NCBI GenBank assembly: GCA_034509735.1
Contig: JACGWO010000010.1
Location: 16,567,193 to 16,631,192, forward strand
Direction of reading: 5' to 3'
DNA: 64,000 nucleotides
Origin: Sesamum alatum
Taxonomy: Eukaryota; Streptophyta; Magnoliopsida; Lamiales; Pedaliaceae
Both the position numbers and the translations under genes were made by a program. Numbering within the stretch: position 1 is the stretch's first letter; each line of letters starts with the position of its first letter. Shown piece by piece: positions 47,739 to 60,161 of this stretch. Under the pieces are notes generated by a model. It had not been told where the DNA came from, did not search any database, and was given only the letters and a program-made list of their open reading frames with translations.

Positions 47739-50700
47739 CTACCGCTGCACCGAGCTCATCCCGTCGGTGCATGTTTTGTTAGCTAAACAATCAGCAAGAT
47801 CGTTGCCTTCACGGTGGATATGCGAGAAATGAACATCCACTCGTCGCCGGAGGTTCCTCAATTGCGTTAACAGAGGTTGAAGCCGCCAGTCCCCGTCATC
47901 CCGCCGAATAATGTGTAGAAAGGCCTGAGCATCAACTTCCACCCAAACACGGTGGCATCCCTTGCGCACCGCAAGCTCCAAGCCCCGGACGACGGCAAAT
48001 AGTTCGGCATACGTATTTGTTTGCACGTCCAGAAAATCCGCGTAGGCGAGGATTAGGCGCCCGTCTGAGTCGTGGAGCAAACCGCCTGCACCAGAACGCC
48101 CCGGGTTTTCTTTCGATGCCCCGTCATAATTCAACTTCCAAATACCGGTGTCCGGGCGTTTCCAACAACCAAGTTTAGGCGGCGGCAACCCCTTACGAGG
48201 AAGAGCAAAACCGAATTTTCTTATCACATGGAGATCCCTCTTCCAGTTATCAAATATCCATCCACCCGCCTTGTGGACTCGAGATAAATACGCTCAGGTC
48301 CGTCAAATAATCGTAACCTCCGAGAACTTAGCGTTATGAAATTTCACCTCGTTCCACATTCTCCAAATGAACCAGCAGACTAGGATGGGCACTACCAAGC
48401 GAACATGGCCATGATGCCCGTAAGGAGACGATAATTTCCAACTTTGAAGCAAGGTCGCGATGTGGCCTGTTTGAGGAGGGGAAAAACCAAAGAGAGATGC
48501 AAAATGCTGCCATACCTGCGTTGCAGCTTCGCTGTGCAAGAATAAGTGAGACAGGGTCTCACAACTTTGACAGCAGTGACATTTCGAGACCATATAGAAC
48601 CCTTTCTCGCACAGACATTCGTCATCCGACACGAAGTTATTGAGGAGCCTCCATGTGAAGATAGATATTGATGGAAATAGCGCCTGGTGCCACAGCTCCT
48701 GGAAAAGTGGTCTTGGGACAGCCGGAGTACGGCAAGAATTCCAGGCCGAGGACAGTGAAAAATAGCCCGAGGCCTCTTTCTTCCAACATGGTTGATCTAC
48801 CACCGATCTATCAAACGGAATTCCAGCCACCATCGCTGCCACTGTCGTAGGGAGAACATGTTCAAGTTTGTTTCTGTCCCACTCATCTCCGACCCAATAG
48901 GTACAGACATGCTCATGGCGGCACGGCGGCGGACAGACAATATCTGCGAGAGCAACCTCGCCAAACCAGACGTCATGCCAGAAACAGATGGCGCCCTGGC
49001 CAAGAGACCAAAATATGTGTTGCTCGCCAAGCCCCCTTCCTTCCAGTAAGCGACACCACTGCGGGGAAGAGGCCGACGTCGCCGTGGAGGTTGCGGGGCA
49101 ACGGATTCTGCAATATTTTTGCCGGAGGTAAGTCACCCAAAGTGACAATCCAGTCCAAAAAATCCACTAGAGTTTAATCGAAAAAGGCTAGCTGCATATC
49201 TGATAAACTCCGGACGCCTAGGCCTCCCTCTGCGATTGGGTGATACAAACGGTGCCATGAGGACTAGTGGAGTCGTTTAACCGTGCCGGAAGAACCCCAA
49301 AAAAATTTGTTCAACAAGCGCTCAATCTGCTGGATTACCCTTTTTGGGACCTTGACAACGACCATGACATGAATTGGCATAGCAAGGATAACGGACCGAA
49401 TTAGTTGTAATCGGCCCTCGTAGGATAGGAATTTTTTCTCCCAACCACAGATTCGGGATGAGATCATATCAATGTATGGCTGAAAATATTCCGTCTTCTT
49501 CCGACCCACATAAATTGGCACCCCAAGATAAATAAGAGGCAGAAGCTTGTAGGCGAAACCTGTTACCCTCTTAATACGGCGTTTGATCAATAAAGGGGCC
49601 TTAGGCGAGAGCACCAAAGAGCTCTTCGAAGCACTCAGCGCCTGACCCGAGGCACATTCAAACTCATGGAGGAATGTCATGATGGTCTTAAGGTTGTCCT
49701 CCTTCGAATTGGTGAATATAAGGATGTCGTCTGCGTAAGCAAGGTGCGATACCCCGCCACTCCCTCTATAATTCAACGAAGGAACTCGCGCCATGAAGAG
49801 GTTGAGGTTCCTTGAAAAATACTCAAAAGCTAGGACGAAAAGAGATGGGGAGAGAGGATCCCCTTGCCGAAGGCCCCGGGATGAATGAAAAAACCCCGAG
49901 AGCTCACCATTAATAAGGACCGAAAACCAACAGTGGCCAATACAATTTCGGACAAGACCCACCCAAGGATCCGGAAAACCCAATTGTGATAAAACGGTCT
50001 CCAAAAAATCCCAATTCACACGATCATAAGCCTTGGCTAGATCCAGTTTGAAAACACATTCCAGTCTGCAGAATTAGCGGAAATGGAGTGCATTACCTCT
50101 TGGGCCAAGAGGATGTTATCACCAATGTGACGTGAGGGGATAAAGCCGCTTTGATTCGGCGCAATTAGTGTAGGGAGCACCGCCCTTGAGTCGGTCATGG
50201 AGCAACTTTGTGAGGATCGTATTTGTGGTGTTACACAAACTGATTGATCTATAATCAATCCAACGGGAAGGGTTGGCCACTTTCGGGATCAGAGCTAGCG
50301 ACGTGGCGGTGAAGCTCATAGGAAGAGACGTGCCTGACAGGAAATCCCGTACTGCCACAACCAAATCAGCTTTGATAATACCCCAGCATTTCTGAAAAAA
50401 CATAGCATTAAAACCATCCGGACGAGCTGTACTATCCGCTGCTATATCAAAGACCACGTCGTGCACCTTCTCTTCGGACGTCTGCCGACATAAGGGCGCC
50501 CCTTGTGCAGCTGTGAGTAACCTGGGGATGTTCTGGAGCCAGCTGGGCGGAGAAAGGGAGGCATCCGCCGTGAGCAGCTGTATGAAAAACGCCACTCTTG
50601 AGGCTTTGATCTGTGCCGGGTCGCTGTAAACTGCATCATCGGAGAAGATGGACCTAATCACTGTGCGCGCCCGCTTCTTTCGCACCAAGGAGTGGAAATA

Positions 50701-51747
50701 GTGTGTGTTGCATTCACTGTCAATAACCCATTTGCAAGCAGATTTTTGGTGCCAGAAATCTTCCTCAATGGAAACAGCGCGGTGCCACAATGCGGTCAGG
50801 CGGTTCATATCCATGAGATTCGACTCTGACGGATTAGCGTCGTAGCTTTTTTCCGCTGCAGCAGTAGCCTCCTCAGCCTGTTTTAGGGTGCTGAAAATGT
50901 CTCCAAAAACCGTAGCATTCCAATGCTTTAGGTGATACTTGAGGCGCCGCAATTTGTCAGCTAAACCCGCTATACCCATGTGCAATGTTGGGAAAGACCA
51001 ATTGGTAGCAACTGTAGACAAAAAATCTGGATGACGGAGCCACATATTTGGAAATCGAAAGGAGGAGGGCCGCGTTGTGGAGACTAGTGCGACCTCAATC
51101 AAGAGGGGGCAGTGGTCGGATGATGCTCGCGGAAGGTGTGTGACCCGCGTTTGAGGGAAGTCGTCAACCCATTCACTAGAAAAGAGCACTCAGTCCAGGC
51201 GCTGCCATAAGCGATTATCCGTCCACGTGTATCGGCTGCCCTCAAAACCAATATCGACAAGACCCCCGTCGAAGATAGCTTCATTGAACTCCTCAATGGA
51301 GTGGTGTGCCGGATACACCCCAGTTGAGCGTTCTGTGGTCGAGATGACCGAATTGAAATCCTCACCGATGAACCACGACAGTTGTTGGTCACCCAGACTC
51401 CTCATGAAATCCCAAATGGCTCCCCGTGCCGTGTGGTCACATTTCCCGTAGACGACCGTGCACAAAATTGGCCCTTTGAATGCCGAAACCAGAAGATATA
51501 GGTGTAAGAATTGTTCGTCATCATGCAGCACCTCAAACTCTATCAAATTATCGAACAGACACCATATTTTATTACTGCAGTTGACGGCTGCCTTGGAGAA
51601 ACCAAGCCGGCGCGCCGCTACAGGTGCATCCCATCGGACGCGAAGGTTCACAATTCCTACAAGCTACACTTTCTTTTGTCTGCACATGTTCCGGAGAATT
51701 TTTGTTTTGTTCCCAACACCTTATACATTCCAAATAAGAGCAATCAT
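47739..51747 (-). pseudogene. LINE ORF2: endonuclease, reverse transcriptase, zf-RVT, RNase H
   Basis: The ORF starts at ATG 51747 (MIALIWNV), overlapping the ORF1 stop. Order along the protein: apurinic-type endonuclease (WFIGEDFNSVIS, GSRYTWTDNR, SSDHCPLLIE), reverse transcriptase (ATSLALIPKVANPSRWIDYR, NQSGFIPSRHIGDNILLAQE, DRVNWDFLE, RGLRQGDPLSPSLFVLAFEY, catalytic LAYADDILIF near 49725), maturase-like zinc-binding region (YFSLSSAW, FTWRLLNN, CHCCQSCETLSHLFLHS) and a C-terminal plant RNase H (LNYDGASKENPGRSGAGG, NTYAELFAVVRGLELA, HREGNDLADCLA). Broken by stops near 51721 (after WNV), 51187 and 49260 and by frameshifts near 50180, 50040 and 49150. Confidence 0.92.
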
Positions 51748-53184
51748 GGCTGAGGTAGTGAAGAAATGGACCGAGCTCGAGTATGGCTTCGTGTCAAAAT
51801 TTTATCTAGCCGAGTGACCGATCTCCCCCGGCGGTGTTTTCCCTGTGCTTTCACTTTCTCAAAGTCCTCGTCATTAGCTACAAGATCTAAGGTGGCTTCA
51901 TTCCCCGGCAAATCCCAAGACGATCCCTCGTACTCACGATCATCCTCCCACCGGCCTGGCAGGTTAGTCGTTGGGGCCGCATCGACAAAGACACAGATTG
52001 TCATGATAGGGTTACGATCTGTGGAAACCTCTCCCGAGCCCCCCATATGCTGTGATTCTATCAACTTCTTATGATTTTGACCATCTTCCTCCGGGATTAT
52101 CTCAAGGCTCGGCATTCTATTCGTGTCACTGCCCGCATTGTCCCGCCCTTGGGACGCACCCTCTTGTCGTGGGATCAGCGGAGGTATAGGCTCCGGATGA
52201 GGTTCTGCAACCGAGCTGCCGTCACCTGGTGCGGGAGGTATTTGGCAAGGCGGGGCAGAGTGCCGCGCGAAAGTGTCCTGGCTGGGCTGTCCCTAGCCCT
52301 TCCGTCTCTCTATAACGTGCCGCAGGTTTGCCTGCTCCTGCACTAGTTCGGGGTCCACCAGCTTCTCTTTTCCTTCGCGGCACTCGTCATTGCCATGGTC
52401 GAGGTGGCGACAGCGCGCACAGTATTTAGGGCATCGTTCATATATCACTGACTGCGAAAAATATTGCCCGGCCGTACCAATCCAAATGGAAAGAGGGGCG
52501 CGCTTTCAGGAGGTCAATCTCAACACAAACTCTAGTGGCGCTCGGTCGGCGCCCATCAGTAGTAGCTTCATCGATTTTGAGAGGGGACCCAATCAAACTT
52601 GCTATTCCGAATAGGGCTTTTTTATGAAATAGATGTACCGGCAATTCAGGAAGGCGGATCCAGACCGGGGCGATCGGGGATTCAATACGAGGGTTGAAAT
52701 CATGCGACCATTTGAAGACATGCATAGGAAACCCGTCAATGAAGTGAATTTGTTTCAGCCAAATCCGAGAGAAATCCTCCTCGTTATGAAGGTTTATGAG
52801 AATGTGCTTCATATTAATGACACCGATGGTGTAGGCGCCGCGAAGTCGCAACTTCGCGAAGTGTGTCCGGATGACCTGCATGCTTGGATAGCCATAAGAG
52901 AATTTGCCGATCAAGGCGAAGCGAAGGTGAGCCGACAGTTTTTCCATTTCGTCCATGGAGAAGTTTATGGCCCGGCAACCCCGATAGAGCCCAGGTTGGC
53001 CAAAATACTCCTCCGTTTTCGGGAATACCTTTTTTGCCGCTCTAGGGGAGAGTGGCTCCGCCCCTAGGAGATTGGATTCACGCAAGAGGGCTGCCAGGAA
53101 AGTCTTGCGCCCGCCAGGGGGCTCCGGCGGGTGGAGATCGTCCGTGAGGGTAGGATTAGGGTTTTGGAGAGGTGGAGAGGTCAT
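51744..53184 (-). pseudogene. LINE ORF1: DUF4283-type Gag-like protein with zinc knuckle
   Basis: Starts at ATG 53184 (MTSPPLQNPNPTLTDDLHPP). The N-terminal half has the DUF4283 pattern of plant LINE ORF1 (LIGKFSYGYPSMQVIRTHF, HNEEDFSRIWLK, PVWIRLPELPVHLFHK). A frameshift at about 52438 precedes a CCHC knuckle, CARCRHLDHGNDEC (C-X2-C-X4-H-X4-C). After a stop near 52290 the acidic/basic C-terminus runs to TGA at 51744-51746. It binds the element RNA. Confidence 0.88.
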
Positions 53185-55359
53185 GGTGTCCGTTCAAATA
53201 AAAGGACCTGTTTTGTGAGTAGTCACAACTCACAATAATATTGAACTAGCATACGAAAATGGAATATGGTGTTTTAACTTTGTTTTTAAGTCTGCATTCA
53301 TGTATTAATTTATACTAGTTTTAATGTTAATAAGGTTGGTGTTGGTGTTGGGTGTTGATGAAATAAACTCTTATGAGTTAATTGATAAATTAGATATATA
53401 CAGGGGAAGTTTATAGTGTCTAATATGTAGACGAAAAAGGAACGGAGGTTTGAATTTCAATATAAATGAAATATTAAAAGATTGATATAATATATACGCA
53501 TATATTTAGTAATTTCATTCGTAATTTACGATATTTTCAATATATATATTGATCATATATATTATAACGTATTATAGGACATGGGGATAAAGTAGAAGAC
53601 TAACCAACTCCTACTAGCATAATCGTTTTGGGATCGAGGTAAGTATAGTTAATTGAACCTATATAAGTATATATGATTGTACTTGTTTGTTATAAACCTG
53701 GCTGGTATTTGTAAATGCTTATTTGGATTACGTGGTTATGCTGTAAAGTTGTCTCTGCGTGTTTATTTGTGATTATTTATGTAATATAAAGATTGATGGA
53801 TGATTGTCTTATATTATATTCTATTGTTGCATGATGTTGAATGAAGAAGTTAATTATGCGTACATGGTTAAATTGTGATAAAGAGATGCCTTACCTAGTT
53901 GGAGAACATAGCCAATGGTTTGTGATGATGTGATTGACAATGTGACATGAGAAAAATGAATATAAGCTAGGTATCATGGCGCGTAGGGTACCGGGGTATT
54001 CCGAGTAGCGGGGAATATCCAGTGTTGATAGCTATACTCTGGGGTGGTGTGGGGATGCCATGTTCGTTGTGATGTTTTGTGCTGATATTGCTACATATTC
54101 AGATAGTGTGGGGATATCACATTCGACGGGTATCCTGTATTGTATATGATATGGCATTGATTGAAATGATGATAGCCAGCAGAACCATTGACTGATGTAC
54201 TCCAATTAGAGTAAGCAAGGCCCCAAGAGTATAAACTATGAATCCTGAGATGGTACTGTCGATTGATGCATAATTGTGGTATTGATGACTTTGTAATTTT
54301 GTGGTGATTGTATATTGAATTCTTGTTGGTTTGTGTTATGACGTGTATTTATGTGTGTATATAGGCTAGTTAGTTATACTTATTGAGTAGGCAACTTATC
54401 CCTTGCCAACATTTTTCAGGAGATAGATCACGGTGACTAGCTATGTCGAATTTGAAGTCTACCATGGACCTTAATAGGTGGGTCAACCGTGACATTTGAA
54501 GCCCTGGGTTTTGGCCATATGATTATTAAACATCTGCTCTTTTGTTGGGTTTGCATTTTAGATTCTATAACAGCCTGAAACTTTCATCTTTTGGAGTTTT
54601 GTATATGAGTATATCGGTGGCCTAGTACATATAAACTTTTGATAACACCCATCGCAATTTAAGATATATTTATAGATTTATATTATATCTAGCAAAATAG
54701 GATTTATCTTATTAGTTTAAAATGAAAATTCTTATAAGACAACTTATAATTACGAAGAGTATAATGATTAGTACTGATAAAGTATAATGTCATAAGGGGT
54801 GTCACAACACACACATCACACACTAATCTCTACACACACAACTATGCCATCTTCTCTCTCTCTCATCCATCTTCTTGTTCAGTTCCCCAAATTTTTCCTT
54901 TGTTCTTCTCAATTCATTCAAGGTATAACGTAAGAGACGTCGGTAGCATTAATCAATAATGTTGTATCGATGTCTGTTCTCCCCTAAATGACTTCTTGCT
55001 AGCATGGAATTTGTTGGTATCTGGTGCAACAGTGGACAATTTAGAGGGTCTCTACGTTGAGATCTTGGTGGCAAAACGGGGAACAATGCGTGCAGCCGAT
55101 GAAAAAGGCCACGAGGGTAACGTTTCCTCTTTACGTTTCTTATTCCTAAAAATTTTATGGCCTCCATTTTGTGTACTTTCTTGAACATGAGATACACCGA
55201 ACGCCCGGAAGAATTAAGGGCACACCCCTTGATTTGATTTTAATTGCTTTTGATTTCGTCTATTTTACGCTTATACGCTTTTATATTACGCACTCCCGCG
55301 CTTCCGCCGTGCCTCTCCCAGGCCGATCCATAGGCCTAGAATTTTATGTGCTATACGTA

Positions 55360-56300
55360 TGATTAAACCAGGCGCAGGCGCGCGCGCGATAGGCACTAGT
55401 GTTGCGCTGGGCGCGCATGCAGTGGCACCTGGCCGGGTTGGCCGGTGCCGTTTTCCATTTTTCCCATTTTTTGGTGCATTTTTCAATCTTATTTTTCTAG
55501 AATATTTTTATGGATATTTGCTGCGTTTTTTTAACCCGTTAACTTGGGATATTGATTTTTGGTTGAGATTTGAAATTTTCTAAAAATAAATATTGCTTTG
55601 TTAATGACAAAAGGGTTTCCTAACAAGAATTAATTTTTGTAATGGTTGCACTAATGATCAAAATTCACGTGTAAACTTTCGCATTAATTTTCTGCGTTTT
55701 TATGATGTTGGATATCATGGTTATTTGTATAGCATGAGGATGTGTAGATTTTGACATGTGTTAATATTGCACAAAGATTGGATTTTGGATTCTTGAATAT
55801 GTGGTTATATTCTTGATTTAGTGATTTTTTTATTTCAGAAAAGAAATTGCAAGAAAAATAGTTAAAACATGAAAAAGGTAGGCAGCAGGCAGGCTACGCA
55901 CAGTGGCGGGCAGGCGCGCTCCTGCGCACGCGCGGGCGAGGGCCTGTGCACGCAGGCGTGCGCGTTCTGCCGCATAGGGGCTGCTCGAGGAGAACACGCA
56001 GGTTGCGCGTGCGTGCGCTTGGCCGACAGTGCTGGGTTGTTTTTTCAGTTTTTTATTGGTTTTCATGTGTTTCCAAAAATCTGATTTTCTATATTATTTT
56101 AGGAATTTCTCTGAACTGATTAACTTGGGTCATTTTAATTTTAAATGAGATTGTGTATTTTCTGGAATTAAATGTTGCCTTGTTAATTATGGAAAAGGAT
56201 TTTCCAACAAAAATCGTTGTGCATAGGTTGCACCGTTATCTAATGTTTGGTGTGTTATTTCTGCACTTATTTTATGGTATGGGATATCATAAATGTTTGG
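55360..56300 (+). repeat. Duplicated leader module with two GC-rich blocks
   Basis: A module consisting of a GC-rich block (55370-55460; 55880-56030), an AT-rich stretch with TTAACTTGGG, a TTGTTAAT…AAAAGG segment and GGATATCAT occurs twice, offset by roughly 570 bp. The element at 31 kb has it once. Confidence 0.55.
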
Positions 56301-57599
56301 ATAGCATGTTTTACGTACGATGTGTATTTATGCTATTTGCGTTAATTGGACTGAAAAAGGATGATCACAAAGCCCTTAGAACATGTATGGTTTATTTAAA
56401 TTTATTTGTTAGGTTGGGGCCTGCGTGCCTCTTTACATCTTCTTACCTCTCTCGTTTTTACCTTGAAATAATAAGACTTTCTTTCTTCCTCCTAATGTAC
56501 TCTCCCCAACTACTGATTGGGGTTTCTTATTTTTATGATGTAATGAGTGTAGATTAGGAGTGAGGTTTTATTTTTGTAAATAAAAAGCTACAAGAGAAGA
56601 CAATTCTAAGGCGTTGGAGGCCCATGGAGGATGCTATCGGTTGGCCCAAGGAGGATCCATGGAGAAGAGGCCCGGTGAGGTCCACGATGGAGAGCCCAAA
56701 AAGACGAAGAGGATTTACAAGGCACATTGCGTGTAATGGGTTATGAAATCTTGTAATCGCGTAGACCTACCCTTAGATTGACCATAGATCCATCAGGGGC
56801 TCAGTGGGTGGCATAGGTTTGGCCTTGTGATCATCCTACACGGGCGTGCTAGGTTTTATTTTGCATACGATGCGTTTTATATGCTTTGAGTATTCTATAT
56901 GCTTTATGTATGTTTACATTTACGCTTAGAATATTCCTACAATTACACATACAAAACATTTATACTGTGATGAGGTCTCGATCAAAACCCTATATAAGCA
57001 TTCCCACTTGGTTGGACCAAGTTTAAAATATTAGACCCCTATAAATGGACTAGAGCATATATTGTTCGTCCATGCCTTCAATCCATGACAAAGTGAGGAA
57101 GCTAGTTTCACCCAATTGCATGGTCTCACGAGTCGTGGCACGTCTTTTTGAATGAAAATAAGTTGCACAATTGTTGTGACCGAAGTGAATACACTCTTGT
57201 TTCCTATTTGATGAGTTGTGGGGGGGATAGTGAGTGCTATGATTCGGTTGATGGGTTGCGTCTAACGCCGAGTAACGTAATTTGCTTGGAGTCCTCTAGA
57301 TCACGTGAAAAGGCGAGGCAAAAACAACTTGGGGATCCCTTTGGACGAGAATGGTATGGAATACCTCCCACAAGGTTATTTTCCATGCGAATCGTAAAAG
57401 CGGGGTATGGAGAATTTCGCTTGTGGATCCCAAGCCCACTAGAAATATGTTTCCCGAAACCCGTTTGAGATAATGGGCTTTCGTAGAAATAGTGGGAGAG
57501 GTTAAAGACTAAAGATCGAGTCTTAACTTAAATTTAATGTTACTTCATTCTGCATACTATTTTCTGCTTTGTATATTGTGAACGTCTAAATATCCACTA

Positions 57600-60040
57600 A
57601 GTCTAATACTAGAGGCTAGTTAATGGAACCAACTACACGAATTAGTTGTGAAATCTTAAGATGGTCTTATATTTCAAGCACCTAACTCACATTCTAGATG
57701 AGGATGTTCCTCAGGCCTTGCTGGAGGGGTCGACAACTGAAGAATGCTAGGCGTTCAAGAAATTGAAGGGCGACCACCAGCAAAGTCCCCAGCATTGTAC
57801 TGGCCTCGATGATAATCAAGATCTAGAAGCAGTACGATGAAGTTGGCTCAATTATGCTTCGTTTGCGTGATGTCTATGCAGTCCCGGACCGACATGTAGG
57901 ATATAATGCAACGAAGGTATTTTTGGAGCTAAAATGATGGAAGGGACGTCTGTACATAAACATGGAGTGATGATGTTATCCCTCGTGGAGAAGCTCAAAA
58001 GACCTCCATGTCGATTTTGAAATAGAGACGTACATTGACGTGATCCTTCAGTCTCTTCCTCCCTCCTACGAACCATTTCTTTTCAACTACAACATGAATA
58101 ACCTTGAAAGATATTTTCATGGGTTAATAAATGTGTTGGTCCAGTACGAGACAACGATTGTAAAATGTTTGCCGTCGGTACTAATAGGAGATGCTTCAAC
58201 CTCTATAGCCAAAGGCAAGGGTGCCTGACGCTAAAAGAGGAAAAGGGCTAAGTGACATCAGTTGCTAGCACTTCGAGTGTTGTTCTCATTACACTGCAAG
58301 ACGGAGGTAAAGGAAAGAGGAAAATGGTTCAGCGGTTAAGTTCATAGATTCCTAAGAACGTATGCTTTTATTGCCGTAAACAGGGCCATTGAAAGAGGGA
58401 GTGTTCTGAACTCTCTCTCCAATGGAGGTAAAATTTGAGTTGAGCATCGACATGATCACTATACTCCCTTGGTATTGGATACCATTCTTATCACAAATCT
58501 GGGGGTGGTTTGCAGGAGGTGATAAGGATTAGAAAGCTAAGAACAGTTCTAGGATTCAACAATGGCAAGGACATTGCTGAAAAGGACTAGAGACTAGTTA
58601 GGCCTATAATCGTGATCATGTTATGATAGCTTATAGGAATTACGTAACCTAGCATGATCAAAAGTATGTTTCTTTGTTGCACAAAGGTTATATTTCATGC
58701 GTACTTGATCAACAAAATTATTGAATATTGATTCATGTTTGCTAGTGTTTACATGTAAATTCATAGAACATTATCCCATAAAAGGTTTATGAATACTCAA
58801 AATTCAAATGATCTAAATGGATTAATCAAGACCAACTTACAGATTTGGCATCCGTAAAAGCTAAGACGATTCTTCATATTACGGACAAGCAAGTTAGAAG
58901 ATTAAAGGAATCTAGGGATAGACGATGTGAATCGACTAAGCTTGGGAGTCTTTTCTGAAGAAGGAAAACTCTGAAAAGCGCCTTGTTAGACAAAGTGGGC
59001 TTGCCAAATAGTCTATTGGATGGAATTTAATAAGACAACTGTAGGTTACTGAATACACATGACCATAAGAGGCTTCAGAAGTCTAAAGGTCCCAGAGAAG
59101 GTTTGGTAATTAGATTTGAGGTGGTGAACCGAGAATTATTGCAAAATTAAACCTATTTCAATAGGATCAAAAATACCGTGTATTTAGTGAGAGTTCTTGA
59201 GCATCCAGTTGAGAATGGAATTCTCAATGAAACGCTTCCTATAAAGGTGACGTATGACGGCCTCTGATAAAGGAAGCGATCGAGCCTTATTGGATGGTGG
59301 TCGATCGAAGTTTCACCAAATTACCTTAGCTCGTGTAGACGTAGACTCGAAAATTGCCGACGTGAGGAACGTGGTACTTTGCTAGGAGTCACGCACTATG
59401 GTGCCATGGTTTGGAAAGCCTGTCTCGACAAAGTCCTTGAGCATGTACGAGGATCCTACATACTTTAAGGGACTAGTGGGAGACAAATTAGACTCAGTGT
59501 CTGATTTGTACAGGTTTACGGCAGAATAATCCTAACGTTGCTTATAATCGCATTTCTTACTTTACTGATCATATTCTAGTCCCCTTGATAACAAACCCAA
59601 ATGTCGTAGAGGTACGAGTGATTGGGATAAGTTCGATCAAAATTGGATAGTGATCCAAACGGCCTGCGGAACGTGATGTTGGACATCGTAGTCAAATTTA
59701 TGGAGAGGAGCCATAGAATCTGCTAGAAAATTCAAACAAGGTTTGAAACACCACACAATTGGAATAATCATTTTGATGAGTTCATACGGAGTATGACTCG
59801 GTCTTGAAAACGTAGGTGATCAGTGGGAGTAGAAATTATGTCCCAAGTGTTTAAGTGTGTAATGTCTTGTTCATTATGGATAAATTTAAGATGTTATGAA
59901 TCACCAAAACACAACTGTAGCTCACGAAAAATTCTCCATGATATTTTAAGGGCTCCCGCATACATATCGTGGATCGAGGTGTTCAAGTCTCAGTCCTAAT
60001 AGATTGATGAGAAAGCTCACATATGTAGAGAGATAAGTTG
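57600..60040 (+). pseudogene. Decayed Copia gag-pol of the old element
   Basis: Recognisable by collinearity with the 31-kb element: Gag (YAVPDRHVG at about 57880; LQSLPPSYEPFLFNYNMN at 58043-58097), zinc knuckle CFYCRKQGHWKREC (about 58363-58404), then only traces of protease (58440-58640), integrase (about 58850-59480) and reverse transcriptase (about 59560-60040; GDQWE-like remains before the former YVDD). Many frameshifts and stops; much older than the 31-kb copy. Confidence 0.75.
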
Positions 60041-60109
60041 TTCGAGACTCAGTCGTGGTTAGACTGCTGAGGGAACAAGAAGACTTATGGAGGTGAAGAG
60101 AGGGTGATG

Positions 60110-60161
<52 letters not shown>

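Larger units (their letters stand above)
47563..53354 (-). mobile_element. L1-type plant LINE with RNase H, inserted in the solo LTR
   Basis: About 5.8 kb on the minus strand, flanked by a 20-bp duplication, TTGATGAAATAAGCTCTTAT at 47543-47562 and the same with one change (A for G) at 53355-53374. The A-tail is short (about 10, seen as a T-run at 47563). ORF1 and ORF2 follow in the usual order. Copying is by target-primed reverse transcription; this copy is dead because both ORFs carry frameshifts or stops. Confidence 0.92.
46709..54806. mobile_element. Solo LTR, second copy, interrupted by a LINE
   Basis: Starts TGTGACGTCCATAGATTTTT and ends GGGGTGTCACA with an exact ACACA duplication (46704-46708 and 54807-54811). 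Without the LINE it is about 2.29 kb, close to the first copy. Shared landmarks include AGGGGCTAAATTGGAGC, GACGAAAAAGGAACGGAGG, GAGGTAAGTAT and CAACATTTTTCAGGAGATAG. Confidence 0.75.
42927..60040 (+). mobile_element. Old Ty1/copia element, 5' LTR interrupted twice, body decayed
   Basis: The LTR pieces are 42927-43284, 45537-46708 and about 54812-55330; without the insertions they total about 2.05 kb, matching the other LTRs. The primer site is lost by a deletion near 55330, where the text passes from CCGATCCA straight to TAGGCCTAG. The leader (55331-57590) contains two GC-rich blocks. The gag-pol remnant runs from about 57600 to 60040. No 3' LTR of its own is evident; a minus-strand LTR lies at that point. 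Confidence 0.8.

Noticed and set aside
51227..52074. Several plus-strand frames of 74-119 codons
   Set aside because: They are antisense shadows of the LINE ORFs, whose minus-strand translations show clear endonuclease and Gag-like domains.
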